A DNA stretch of 64,000 nt from JAUZOB01 sp963692465 (GTDB taxonomy: Bacteria; Bacteroidota; Bacteroidia; Bacteroidales; Prolixibacteraceae): positions 496,001 through 560,000 of the forward strand of contig OY829943.1 in assembly GCA_963692465.1 (NCBI GenBank), read 5' to 3'. Below the pieces are notes generated by a model. That model did no database searches, was not told the DNA's origin, and saw only the letters and a program-made list of their open reading frames with translations. Below, in pieces: positions 43,228-52,551 of this stretch; within the stretch, counting starts at the first letter, position 1; each line of letters begins with the position of its first letter. The position numbers were made by a program, and so were the translations under genes.

Positions 43228-43893
43228 ATGAAAAATGCACTTTTAAGTACGGCCTATCTGCCTCCCATTCAATATTTCACCAAACTAATCGAATACGAAA
43301 AGGTGTTTCTTGAAAAACAAGAACATTTTCTAAAACAAAGTTTCCGGAACAGATGTCAGATTGCAGGTTCAAACGGAATGCAAACGCTAAATATCCCAGT
43401 TGTAAAAGGACGGGACGGTCATACTCCGATTACAGATATTCGAATTGCTTATCAGGAAGAATGGCAAAAGCAACATTGGAAAAGTCTGGTTGCAGCTTAC
43501 GGCTCCTCTCCCTTTTTTGAATATTATCGGGATGCGCTGGAACCGTTCTTCGTTAAAAAATGGGATTTTTTATTTGATTTCAACCTTGAATTAATAACCA
43601 CGATCATGGAAGAAACCGGCATGGAATGCTCTATAAATTTCACAGAACAATTCATTCTTCATCCGGATAACGATACGACCGACGACTTCAGAAACAGCAT
43701 TCATCCCAAGCAGTTTAAGCAGTCTGACGACCAGGACTTCAAGATTATTCCTTACACCCAGGTCTTCAGCGATCGCTACGAATTCATTCCCAACCTGAGT
43801 ATTGTTGACTTGCTGATGAACGAAGGACCGGAAACACTTTCAGTGTTAGAATCCTCGGTTAAAACAGACTCCGGTTCAACCGTTCGGAGATAA
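43228..43893 (+). CDS. WbqC family protein
   Basis: A 221-residue protein from the ATG at 43228 (MKNALLSTAYLPPIQYFTKL); the frame extends 7 codons upstream. WbqC features are the N-terminal YLPPIQYF, the FRNRCQIAGSNGMQTLNIPV segment, and ITDIRIAYQEEWQKQHWKSL and AAYGSSPFFEYY. WbqC-like proteins are linked to glycan or amino-sugar biosynthesis in some operons, but their enzymatic role is unsettled. Its 3' end overlaps the convergent Nudix gene by 35 bp. Confidence 0.9.
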   Translation: MKNALLSTAYLPPIQYFTKLIEYEKVFLEKQEHFLKQSFRNRCQIAGSNGMQTLNIPVVKGRDGHTPITDIRIAYQEEWQKQHWKSLVAAYGSSPFFEYYRDALEPFFVKKWDFLFDFNLELITTIMEETGMECSINFTEQFILHPDNDTTDDFRNSIHPKQFKQSDDQDFKIIPYTQVFSDRYEFIPNLSIVDLLMNEGPETLSVLESSVKTDSGSTVRR

Positions 43894-44302
43894 ACTTTTT
43901 AATAATTTCTTCGTGGTCAAAAGCCAACTCCGGCAGTTCATTGAGAGGAAACCAAGAGGCTTCGGCTGCATCATCAGCTCCTTCTATTTTCATTCTTTCA
44001 GGAATATAGCCATAAAAGACGACGGATATCGTTCGCCCCCGGGGATCACGATCAATAGCTCCGAATGTATAAAATTGATGTAGCGATATTCCAGTCAAAC
44101 CGGTTTCTTCTTCCAGTTCTCTTTTACAACCGGCTTCAAGCGATTCACCCATATTCAAAAAACCTCCGGGCAACGCCCAGTTACCGACAAACGGATCAGC
44201 TCCTCTTTTGATCAGAAGAATGTAAGTTTTTTCTAGTTCTCTGCAAACAACCAACGCATCAGTTGTCACTGCAGGACGTTTGTAATCATATGTATATGAC
44301 AT
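43859..44302 (-). CDS. Nudix hydrolase
   Basis: A 147-residue protein with an intact Nudix box, GGFLNMGESLEAGCKRELEE followed by ETGL (G-x5-E-x7-REUxEExGU), so it should hydrolyse a nucleoside diphosphate linked to another moiety. The preceding LIKRGADPFVGNWALPGGFL is typical of the ADP-ribose/8-oxo-dGTP-like subgroup, often annotated as ADP-ribose pyrophosphatase. The 28-bp gap to the upstream NlpC/P60 gene suggests co-transcription. Confidence 0.9.
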   Translation of the reverse strand: MSYTYDYKRPAVTTDALVVCRELEKTYILLIKRGADPFVGNWALPGGFLNMGESLEAGCKRELEEETGLTGISLHQFYTFGAIDRDPRGRTISVVFYGYIPERMKIEGADDAAEASWFPLNELPELAFDHEEIIKKFISERLNRSLF

Positions 44303-44330
44303 TTGTTAAAAGATTAAGATGAGTTTCGGT

Positions 44331-45119
44331 TCAATCCAGATATCGTTTTATTCCGCATAATCCATGAGAATATTCATTGCGATCTGCATTAAATATTCCT
44401 TGATTATCAAGCCGATCAACCCGAACAATACCTGAACAATGTATTACTTTATTTTCAGACAAAACCATTCCGACATGAGAAATAGTTCCTCCGTCGTGAT
44501 TAAAAAAAACAAGATCACCCGGTAGAGCCGCCTCAAGCGAACCAACGGCTTTTCCTTGCGTTATTTGTTCCCTTGCATTTCTTAATAACTTAACCCCAAT
44601 TGCCTTATATAATATCTGGGTAAATCCCGAACAATCGAGAGCCATTGATCCTTTTCCTCCCCATAAATAGGATGCACCCCGCAACGAACAAGCAAGGGCA
44701 ATTATTTCTTCACGAAAAGATAACTTATCCTTATGAACGAATGTTTCCCCATTAAGTTTGTATTGCTTTCCCCCGATTTGAAAAGTCTTCGTCTGTTGGT
44801 CAAAGAAAGGCAAAGAAGCTCCGAATGACACGGGTATTATCTCCTCAGGTTTAGAAGTAACCGTACAAATCCTCTCGGACACTACTGCAAATGATGCAGT
44901 TAAACTTTGCTCATGCCAAAAATCACTGATACCAGTTGCCATCTTCCAGTCAATCCACCCCTCTTGTCCGTCATAATCCAGGCGGATACGTATCCAACGA
45001 GGAATTTCCTCTAATATTTCAAAGGTTTCGCCAAACAAGACCTGAGTTAGCATTTCACTATCTTCGGCAGGTTCTTTCCTGACAGGAATCGTTGCTATTT
45101 CGGAGATACCGTATTTCAT
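44331..45119 (-). CDS. NlpC/P60 cysteine peptidase with SH3-like domains
   Basis: A 262-residue protein. Two bacterial SH3-like segments (about 1-125) precede an NlpC/P60 catalytic domain with Cys in MALDCSGFTQILYKAIGVKL, His in DGGTISHVGMVLSENKV and the following VIHCSG. It is the size of gamma-D-glutamyl-L-diamino acid endopeptidases (YkfC/DPP VI type) that trim muropeptides during cell-wall recycling. No signal peptide is evident, consistent with cytoplasmic recycling. Confidence 0.9.
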   Translation of the reverse strand: MKYGISEIATIPVRKEPAEDSEMLTQVLFGETFEILEEIPRWIRIRLDYDGQEGWIDWKMATGISDFWHEQSLTASFAVVSERICTVTSKPEEIIPVSFGASLPFFDQQTKTFQIGGKQYKLNGETFVHKDKLSFREEIIALACSLRGASYLWGGKGSMALDCSGFTQILYKAIGVKLLRNAREQITQGKAVGSLEAALPGDLVFFNHDGGTISHVGMVLSENKVIHCSGIVRVDRLDNQGIFNADRNEYSHGLCGIKRYLD

Positions 45120-45142
45120 CTGTCTTTCATATTTTGATTATT

Positions 45143-45150
45143 CAAAAATA
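45143..45150 (-). promoter_or_regulatory. -7 promoter box of the NlpC/P60-Nudix unit
   Basis: TATTTTTG on the minus strand, matching TAnnTTTG, 23 bp before the NlpC/P60 ATG. Confidence 0.45.
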
Positions 45151-45200
45151 AAAAATAAATTAGCCTTAAAACAAGGGGATCATTTCAAATTCATCGAATT

Positions 45201-47285
45201 ATGAAAAAAACAGCACGCCGTACGTTCAGGTTCTTCAAACACTCCTACTTAATTATCCTGTTTGCGGTGACTGTTGGTGCAATATATCTACTTTTCCCAA
45301 AACAAGTTAAGTTCAAATACGAGTTCCAAAAAGGAAAGCCATGGCGACACGAAACGCTTTATGCTCCGTTTAGTTTCGGGATTAATAAACCTGATCTCCA
45401 GATAAAAAGTCAGCAGGATAGTGTTAGGAAACAATTTGTTCCCTACTTTAAACTCGACGAATCAAAGGCCAGGAATCAGATAAATCTCTTTTCTTCGTAT
45501 TTTGATCAAGCCTGGAGTAAAACATACAACAATCAACGGTCGGATCAGACGGTGATCAAAAAAAACTATCAAAACCTTCTGGAACAAATATACAAAGCTG
45601 GAATTTTGGAACAATCTGTTGAGTTTCATCCTGAACTAAAGGATAAAGACAGTCTGGTTTGTATTCGCGGGAGTTTTGCAGAGGAAGTTCCTGTTAAAAA
45701 TATATACTCACTCAGAACTGCTTATGCAACCTTTTCAGATATTCTTTCCAAAAGTAAAAACAATCAGTTCGGATCGCAGGAACTGAAAGAGGCCCTCTTG
45801 TTAAATCAATTTCTAACACCAAATCTTCACTACGATTTTATAAAATCCAATCAGGTATTTCAGGATCAGCTGAATTCGGTTTCCACAACACAAGGGATGG
45901 TGCAGTCCGGTGAGCGGGTAATCTCCAGAGGAGACGTAGTAACCGATTCAAACTATCAGGTTCTGCAATCACTTAAAATATCTTACGAAAAAGGAATCGG
46001 TCACAACATTAAGTACTCAACGATCATGTTGGGTCAGATTTTATTCATTACGCTCTGTATCGGTGTGCTGTACCTATATATATTTCAGTTTCGGAAGTAT
46101 TATCTTCGGGAGAGAAAAAATATCATCAGCATCATGCTGTCGGTTATTATAACCATTTTTTTTGCCTGTCTGGTAATTCGCACCAATTTTATCAGTCTAT
46201 CGATTGTTCCGTTTACCATTCTGGCGATTATCATCAGAACCTTTTTTGATTCCAGAACCGCGGTATTCGTTTATCTGATCACGTTGCTCTTAGTCGGTTT
46301 TTTTGCTCCGAATTCGTATGAATTCATACTGGAACAAACACTTGCCGGCTTTGTAGCAGTAGTCAGTATTGACCGTATTTATCGCAGGTCCCATCTTCTA
46401 TGGACTTCGGTATCGGTCGTTTTAACCTACTCCATTGTTTTCTTTAGTGTGACAATCATTCAGGAAGGAAATATTTCAGCAATTCCATGGACTCATTTCA
46501 AATGGATTCTTGCCAATGGTATATTAGTAACTGCCTGCTATCCGTTAATCTACATCTTTGAGAAGGCCTTCGGATTCGTATCGGATGTGACGTTGATCGA
46601 ACTGTCGGACACCAACAACCGACTGCTTCGTAAACTTGCAGAAAAAGCTCCGGGGACTTTTCAGCACTCTATTCAGGTGGCCAATATTGCCGAAGAAGCA
46701 ATTCGGGTTGTAGGAGGGAACACATTTTTGATGCGGGCAGGCGCTCTTTATCATGACATCGGGAAAACAGAAGACCCTCAATATTTTATTGAAAATCAAA
46801 GCATCAATGAAAACCCACATGACAAACTATCCTATGAGAAAAGTGCGAAAGTAGTCGTAAAGCATGTCTCTGACGGGGTGAAAATTGCGCGGAAAAATAA
46901 ACTTCCTGAAAAAATAATCGACTTTATCCGCACCCATCATGGCACTTCAAAAACCGAATATTTCTACCGGAAATATCTCATTGATCATCCGGGAGCCAAA
47001 GTAGATGTTAACAGCTTTTCTTATCCGGGCCCTAACCCGACAGGGAAAGAACTATCGGTACTCATGCTGGCAGATAGTGTGGAAGCCGCTTCCCGTAGTC
47101 TTCCGGTAAAAGATGAGAAAACTTTACGAAACCTCATTGATCAACTTTTTACACAAAAGATTAACGAAGGACAATTAAAAAATTCAGCTCTGACTTTTGG
47201 AGACATAACCGCAGTAAAAGAAGTCTTTCTTGAGAAATTAATCAACATCTATCACGTTCGGATTGAATACCCCGAAGAGCAATAA
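45201..47285 (+). CDS. 7TM-HD domain phosphohydrolase, PgpH-like
   Basis: A 694-residue membrane protein: one N-terminal helix (about 15-30), an extracytoplasmic 7TMR-HDED domain (about 45-265), seven helices (about 270-460), then an intracellular HD domain. The HD motif is complete, with His489 in FQHSIQVANIAEEA and His518-Asp519 in GALYHDIGKTEDPQ, followed by THHGTSKTEYFYRKYL and MLADSVEAASR. The family (PgpH) hydrolyses c-di-AMP to pApA. No diadenylate cyclase gene is visible in the window. Probably a single gene. Confidence 0.93.
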   Translation: MKKTARRTFRFFKHSYLIILFAVTVGAIYLLFPKQVKFKYEFQKGKPWRHETLYAPFSFGINKPDLQIKSQQDSVRKQFVPYFKLDESKARNQINLFSSYFDQAWSKTYNNQRSDQTVIKKNYQNLLEQIYKAGILEQSVEFHPELKDKDSLVCIRGSFAEEVPVKNIYSLRTAYATFSDILSKSKNNQFGSQELKEALLLNQFLTPNLHYDFIKSNQVFQDQLNSVSTTQGMVQSGERVISRGDVVTDSNYQVLQSLKISYEKGIGHNIKYSTIMLGQILFITLCIGVLYLYIFQFRKYYLRERKNIISIMLSVIITIFFACLVIRTNFISLSIVPFTILAIIIRTFFDSRTAVFVYLITLLLVGFFAPNSYEFILEQTLAGFVAVVSIDRIYRRSHLLWTSVSVVLTYSIVFFSVTIIQEGNISAIPWTHFKWILANGILVTACYPLIYIFEKAFGFVSDVTLIELSDTNNRLLRKLAEKAPGTFQHSIQVANIAEEAIRVVGGNTFLMRAGALYHDIGKTEDPQYFIENQSINENPHDKLSYEKSAKVVVKHVSDGVKIARKNKLPEKIIDFIRTHHGTSKTEYFYRKYLIDHPGAKVDVNSFSYPGPNPTGKELSVLMLADSVEAASRSLPVKDEKTLRNLIDQLFTQKINEGQLKNSALTFGDITAVKEVFLEKLINIYHVRIEYPEEQ

Positions 47286-47395
47286 TCACAATCTAATTAT
47301 ACGATATTTCATTTGTAAAAAAATAACCGTAGAATTGTATTAAAAAGAAACCAAATTTCAAATACGGATTAAACACAGTACACCAAAAGAGAGAA

Positions 47396-48937
47396 ATGAT
47401 ACGAAACATGAGAAACCTATTATTACCAGAGGCATTATGCATAATGGCCCTATTGAGTCTTTTTTCGTGTAGCAAAAAGGACGATGCAGATTTAACCAAT
47501 CCGACGACCATATCAACCACAACTTTAGCTGTGAATAAATTTATTCATGACGATATGGATACCTATTATTATTGGAGAACACAAATGCCAACTCTTGATT
47601 ATTCAACACAAACTGATTCAAAGACCTATTTTGATGATTTGTTGTACACTACCGACGATCATTGGTCGTATATAACAGACGACTATGCATCGCTAAGCAA
47701 TAGTTTTCAGGGAGTTGAAAAGTCATTTGGCTACTCCCTTACCTTTGGACAATTCAGTAATGCAACCGGCACTTATTTTGCCATTGTTGAATATGTTTAT
47801 CCGAACACTCCCGCAGCCAATGCCGGACTAAAAAGAGGAGACCTCATCATTAAAGATAACGGAGCAAGCATTACAGCCTCCAACTACACCGATCTCCTTT
47901 ATAAAGACAATATTACCCTCACCATGGGGACTCTCACTAGTACCGGAATTTCCACCGGAGGAACGATAACAATGACCGGACAGGAATTAACACTTAATCC
48001 GGTTTTGAAATACACAGCCGTTACTGTTGGTAGTCATAAAATCGGATACCTTGCTTACGAGCAATTTATCAGCAGTTTCAACAGCAGTATAGACCAAGCA
48101 ATTCAATATTTCAAAAATCAACAGATTACCGATCTGGTTTTAGATCTCCGTTATAATCCGGGTGGTGAAATTGATGCAGCTCAGCACTTGTGTAGCTGCC
48201 TGGCTCCCGCTGCGACTGTTGCTGCAAAATCGTTGTTGGTAACGTATCATTGGAATGATGATATTCAAACTTATTTCACACAAAAACTTAGTGCAGCCAC
48301 AACTCAGACAGACAAAGATTACTACAACAGTCAGCTTCAGGTAAACTTTGACAATACGGTAGCTACCAATTTGGATCTTCATTCGTTGTATGTGTTGACA
48401 ACCCGGGGTACCGCATCTGCTTCCGAATTAACAATCGCAGGACTCAAACCGTATATGACCAATATCTATACAGTTGGAGATACCACGGACGGGAAATACA
48501 CGGCTTCCATCACACTTCAGCCTTACAAAACCGATGCAAATGGGACTTACGTGACAGATTCAAATGGAGATCCGATTCTTGACTCTTCAATCAGCAACTG
48601 GGCCCTTCAGCCTATTGTCCTTCGCTATGCCAATGCTGCCGGGTTAACAGAATTTAAAAAAGGATTTGTTCCCAGCTACTACGTTTACGATGAATTACTT
48701 CCGACTGATAGTTCCGGAAATCCAATTACAGTCCCGCAATTAGGCGATCCGACAGAACCGCTATTCAGTGAAGCTATTGCGCAAATCACCGGGACTGCAA
48801 CCAAAGCAATCAGACTGAACAGAAGTGCATTTCCATATAAAGTCATTGACCGGATGTCTTCGCGTTTTCAGCGTTTTCATGAAAACCTGATCATTCCGAC
48901 CCGGCAAGGCCAAAAAAGGATTGTTCTTAACAAATAA
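47396..48937 (+). CDS. S41 family C-terminal processing peptidase-like lipoprotein
   Basis: A 513-residue lipoprotein, lipobox LFSC at Cys25 (start may be the Met at position 5). A PDZ-like domain (about 110-190, PNTPAANAGLKRGDLIIKDN) leads into the S41 domain with LVLDLRYNPGGEIDAA and the catalytic Ser region TTRGTASASELTIAGLKPYM. These are the landmarks of CtpA/tricorn-core proteases. It is likely anchored in the outer or inner membrane, acting on envelope proteins; substrates unknown. Confidence 0.9.
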   Translation: MIRNMRNLLLPEALCIMALLSLFSCSKKDDADLTNPTTISTTTLAVNKFIHDDMDTYYYWRTQMPTLDYSTQTDSKTYFDDLLYTTDDHWSYITDDYASLSNSFQGVEKSFGYSLTFGQFSNATGTYFAIVEYVYPNTPAANAGLKRGDLIIKDNGASITASNYTDLLYKDNITLTMGTLTSTGISTGGTITMTGQELTLNPVLKYTAVTVGSHKIGYLAYEQFISSFNSSIDQAIQYFKNQQITDLVLDLRYNPGGEIDAAQHLCSCLAPAATVAAKSLLVTYHWNDDIQTYFTQKLSAATTQTDKDYYNSQLQVNFDNTVATNLDLHSLYVLTTRGTASASELTIAGLKPYMTNIYTVGDTTDGKYTASITLQPYKTDANGTYVTDSNGDPILDSSISNWALQPIVLRYANAAGLTEFKKGFVPSYYVYDELLPTDSSGNPITVPQLGDPTEPLFSEAIAQITGTATKAIRLNRSAFPYKVIDRMSSRFQRFHENLIIPTRQGQKRIVLNK

Positions 48938-49003
48938 AAAAGTGGTGACATTGTTGGTCCCCACTCTATTAAGCAAAGATTCATTTTCCTTGCCTGATTA
49001 ATT

Positions 49004-49047
49004 AAAGATCCGTACAATGAAGGATGAGCCTTTTTGTACGGATCTTT
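49004..49047 (+). terminator. Intrinsic terminator after the S41 peptidase gene
   Basis: Stem AAAGATCCGTACA / TGTACGGATCTTT with a loop of 18, 67 bp after the stop. U run is short on the plus strand; it may also serve the convergent lipoprotein gene at 49183. Confidence 0.65.
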
Positions 49048-49182
49048 GTAATTCCAAATTCTCAACACTTCGCCAAAAGAATCTATGTCCAAAATTCTCT
49101 CTCATAGATTCTCTCAAGAAAAGTCATTTAGCCCGAGAATTCCGTTAAATATTTACAACTATTTTCTGAAATAGTTAAACTT

Positions 49183-50877
49183 TTAATTAAGTCCACCACC
49201 ATCGTCACTTCCACCTTTTACATATTGAATTTTTGTTGTTCCTAAAACAGAATTAGCTTTTACATACTTTGAGAAGGCATACACTTCCCCTGTTGCTTTT
49301 GAAGTTAAAGTAAACCAAATTCGACACATACAAGCAGGAACCAATTTACTACTGGAAAGATATCCTACTTCATTCGTAGAACTTGGCAATACATACATTT
49401 TCGTATCATCTATATATCCATAAGGAATTGCATAATTCGGAAGAAATGTTTTTTGAACTCCTTCTGATGCAACGAAGTCCTGATGTATTTCACTTACATT
49501 AAAATCATTCAGATTCTCTGGATTAATATTTACGACACAAGGAGAGAAATCAATATTATAATGTATTGTCGTGTTTGAAAATGATGCAGGACCAGGTCTT
49601 CCTGTTGGAGTACTAACTGTTTCTACAAGATTCCAAGTAATCTGTGGGGATGTTGAAAAGTTCCATACACCCAGTGGTTTATTATATAAAGGAGGTTCTG
49701 CTGCATTAGAACCAGGAAGGGGGAGTGCAGAAACTTCTCCGAACCCTTCGGTATCATGCGTTGTTGACGAAGTGAGGTTTATTTGGGCACTAGTTTGCAA
49801 ATCGACTTTACTCACCATATTTGAAGAAGGAGCTCCGACTATTGATTTAACAAACCCTCCGAAAGCATCTGCAATAACGCTTCCTCCAGACGAGAAGATA
49901 GCTTTTACACCCTCTTTAATTCCCGCTTGAGCACCTTGTCCAATCCATTTTGACAGGTTCTTTTCTATGTTACTTTTGATTGATGTCCAGAATGGATCTC
50001 CTTTGGTGGCTCCAGAATCTATTTTTGTTGCAATTTTATCCGCAACATCATCCTTCGATGGATTGATATAGGTGTTTTTTGTTAAATCAATATTTAAGCT
50101 GAAGTTTGAAGAAGGTCGAGTGGTTACAATATTTCCAGTGATAGTTCCAATTTCAGTCCCTGTTGTTGTTCCTATATAGTAATCTTCTGCCCAAACTTTA
50201 AGATTTAAAGAATTAGTTGGATCAATAACAGGATCATATGTACATTCTATTTCTGCTCCATACCATTGATCGTTCTTTAATCCTACTAATTTAGATTGTC
50301 CACCCTCGAATGAGCATTGAGGTGAAAATATATAAACCGGACTTGTTTGCCTTTGATTTAGAGGGAGAGGATCTTTAAACCCAAAATTAAATAAAGCTGT
50401 TGGCCCTGTGACATTTAAACCGATGAAGGATGCTGTTGTCCCTTCTGTATAACTTGATGAAGTCGCGTAAAAGAACAATCGCATTATTCCAGTATTTTTA
50501 TTATACAATGCAATATATTTTTGTGATTGCGAAGGTTCCATTATATTGCTATAAACTAAAACCCATCCGTTCTTTTTTGTATACATTCGAAGAGAAGGAT
50601 TTTCCCAATTTGCATCTTGCCATTTTTCGGGGACTCCAGAAGACTGAAAAGAATGAGATACCCAAGGCATAGATAAAGAATAAAGGGTTGCTTCCCAAGG
50701 AACAGGGACATCAACGTCTTTTGAATTTTCCCAATCAAAATCACTTCTTTCATAACCTCTGGTGCTTAATTTTTGAGGTGTTTGTGGTTGTAATGCTTCT
50801 AATTCTGAATCTTTACAACTTTGAATCACTGTACATGTGAGCAATAATCCAATGGCATAAATAATGATTTTTTTCAT
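49183..50877 (-). CDS. Large lipoprotein of unknown function
   Basis: A 564-residue lipoprotein, lipobox VIQSC at Cys21. After a Pro/Gln-rich stretch comes the segment WENSKDVDVPVPWEATLYSL and an aromatic, beta-rich first half (YIALYNKNTGIMRLFFYATS). A Gly/Ala/Ser-rich helical hairpin-like segment follows at about 300-350 (GQGAQAGIKEGVKAIFSSGG) before a second beta-rich part. I recognise no domain. The helix could be amphipathic or membrane-inserting. Probably exposed at the surface. Single gene. Confidence 0.75.
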   Translation of the reverse strand: MKKIIIYAIGLLLTCTVIQSCKDSELEALQPQTPQKLSTRGYERSDFDWENSKDVDVPVPWEATLYSLSMPWVSHSFQSSGVPEKWQDANWENPSLRMYTKKNGWVLVYSNIMEPSQSQKYIALYNKNTGIMRLFFYATSSSYTEGTTASFIGLNVTGPTALFNFGFKDPLPLNQRQTSPVYIFSPQCSFEGGQSKLVGLKNDQWYGAEIECTYDPVIDPTNSLNLKVWAEDYYIGTTTGTEIGTITGNIVTTRPSSNFSLNIDLTKNTYINPSKDDVADKIATKIDSGATKGDPFWTSIKSNIEKNLSKWIGQGAQAGIKEGVKAIFSSGGSVIADAFGGFVKSIVGAPSSNMVSKVDLQTSAQINLTSSTTHDTEGFGEVSALPLPGSNAAEPPLYNKPLGVWNFSTSPQITWNLVETVSTPTGRPGPASFSNTTIHYNIDFSPCVVNINPENLNDFNVSEIHQDFVASEGVQKTFLPNYAIPYGYIDDTKMYVLPSSTNEVGYLSSSKLVPACMCRIWFTLTSKATGEVYAFSKYVKANSVLGTTKIQYVKGGSDDGGGLN

Positions 50878-51056
50878 TTCGATTTAATTTAATTAAGGGG
50901 ATAATTATACATTGAAGATTAAGAAATTAATCTATCATATATTTATTCCATTAAATTAAAAAAGTGACCCAATAAGTTTTATTTATTTTCACTACAAATC
51001 AAATATCAACTGATTATAAATCAGTTAAAAAAAATCATATTTTTATACAAAAGGAA

Positions 51057-51578
51057 TTATAGTCCCAATATTAGGTCGTTCCCATACTGCCTACTCAGAA
51101 TCAATTCGAAAAGTTTAACGGTTGCCAGAGCATCACCGGATGCCCGATGTCGGTCTGTTATCGGGATTGCCAGATCCTGACAAAGATTACCAAGACTATA
51201 AGAAGGATGACCCGGAAGATGTTTACGACTCAACTTAACCGTGCAAAGTGTTTTTCGTTCATAGTGATAACCCAGCTGCCGAAATTCTTCACAAACAAAA
51301 GAATAATCAAACTGCACATTGTGTGCAATAAATACCTCATTCTCGGTTATCTCAACAATCTTCTTTGCTATCTCATAAAACTTAGGAGCATGAGCGACCA
51401 TCGCATTACTTATTCCTGTTAACTGGGTTATATAGCTCGGGATATAACATTCCGGATTCACTAACGAAGAAAAAGAATCAATGATCTTTTTCCCGTCATG
51501 AATAAAGATAGCGATGTCGGTTATCTTCCCTTCTTTAGGGCCTCTTCCGGTGGTTTCTATGTCGACAATAGCATACAT
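51057..51578 (-). CDS. DnaQ-like 3'-5' exonuclease
   Basis: A 173-residue protein from the ATG at 51578 (MYAIVDIETTG); the frame extends 3 codons upstream. ExoI DIETTG, ExoII NVQFDYSFVCEEF and the HRASGDALAT (ExoIII) motif are all present, so the DEDDh active site is complete. It resembles the exonuclease part of the PolC/epsilon family. In Bacteroidetes this domain is often fused to a GIY-YIG (UvrC-like) domain, but here the stop codon follows directly and no second domain is encoded downstream. Confidence 0.88.
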   Translation of the reverse strand: MYAIVDIETTGRGPKEGKITDIAIFIHDGKKIIDSFSSLVNPECYIPSYITQLTGISNAMVAHAPKFYEIAKKIVEITENEVFIAHNVQFDYSFVCEEFRQLGYHYERKTLCTVKLSRKHLPGHPSYSLGNLCQDLAIPITDRHRASGDALATVKLFELILSRQYGNDLILGL

Positions 51579-51594
51579 TGGCCACAAAATTAAA

Positions 51595-51602
51595 TCTTCT
51601 GG
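51595..51602 (-). promoter_or_regulatory. -7 promoter box of the exonuclease gene
   Basis: TAATTTTG on the minus strand, 16 bp before the ATG at 51578, matching TAnnTTTG. Confidence 0.45.
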
Positions 51603-51648
51603 GAAATAATTTATTACTTTGCCAAAGATTTGACCTTAATAAGTGTGG

Positions 51649-52473
51649 ATGGAAAAATTATTACTTTACATTGTACAGCTTGCCCAACAGGCTGGTGATG
51701 CAATAATAGATGTTCTTCATTCAGATGATCTGAATACAGAGATGAAAGAAGATCACACGCCCGTAACGCGCGCTGATCGTGATGCAAACCGGATTATTGT
51801 AGACGGATTAAAATCATTTGGATGGCCCATAATCAGTGAGGAAGAATTTATACCGGACTATTCAGTAAGAAAAAATTGGCAAAAACTGTGGATTGTCGAT
51901 CCCCTGGACGGGACCAAAGAATTTATTAATCATTCGAATGATTTTACAGTTAATATCGCATTGATTGAAAATAACCATGCCATAATGGGCGTTGTATACG
52001 TTCCTCAAACGCATCAGTTTTACTTCGGAGGCAAAGATATCGGAGCCTTTCGCTTAAACTTGCCTGAAGGACAGACACTTCCTTCCAACTGGGCAAATTT
52101 AACAAAGCAATCGGAACTTCTTCCATTAAAATACGAGCATAAGAAGTATGTAGTTGTCGGCAGTCGCTCAAACATGAATACCGAAACGAAGTCATATATC
52201 TGTGCGGTGATGAGTGAGCAGGGGCAAGATAATGTTGATCTGATTATTCGGGGAAGTTCACTGAAATTTTGCATCATGGCCGAAGGAAAGGCTGATCTGT
52301 ACCCTCGATTTAGTCACATTCATGAATGGGATATCGCCGCAGGTCACGCAGTTGCTGAAGCTGCCGGATGCAAAATAACGGAAAGTGACGGGGTGTCACC
52401 GGTCTTATACAACAAAAAAGACCTATTTACTCCCTATTTTCTGGTCAGAAGAAAACATATTACAAATGTGTAA
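51649..52473 (+). CDS. cysQ: 3'(2'),5'-bisphosphate nucleotidase
   Basis: A 274-residue enzyme of the inositol monophosphatase superfamily from the ATG at 51649 (a GTG two codons earlier is possible). Metal-binding motifs are visible: ISEEEFIPDYS, DPLDGTKEFI (DPxDGT) and WDIAAGHAVAEAAG. CysQ removes the 3' phosphate from PAP made in sulfate assimilation, or acts on PAPS. The subfamily is inferred from the KEFINHSNDFTVNIALIENN stretch. Confidence 0.9.
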   Translation: MEKLLLYIVQLAQQAGDAIIDVLHSDDLNTEMKEDHTPVTRADRDANRIIVDGLKSFGWPIISEEEFIPDYSVRKNWQKLWIVDPLDGTKEFINHSNDFTVNIALIENNHAIMGVVYVPQTHQFYFGGKDIGAFRLNLPEGQTLPSNWANLTKQSELLPLKYEHKKYVVVGSRSNMNTETKSYICAVMSEQGQDNVDLIIRGSSLKFCIMAEGKADLYPRFSHIHEWDIAAGHAVAEAAGCKITESDGVSPVLYNKKDLFTPYFLVRRKHITNV

Positions 52474-52519
52474 AATCACATTTATAATCGAAACGAAAAG
52501 AGTATTCCAAGGAAAATTA

Positions 52520-52527
52520 TAAATTTG
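52520..52527 (+). promoter_or_regulatory. -7 promoter box of the YebC family gene
   Basis: TAAATTTG, followed by C, matches TAnnTTTG and lies 24 bp before the ATG at 52552. Confidence 0.5.
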
Positions 52528-52551
52528 CGCAAAAATTAAAATAATCTCTAT

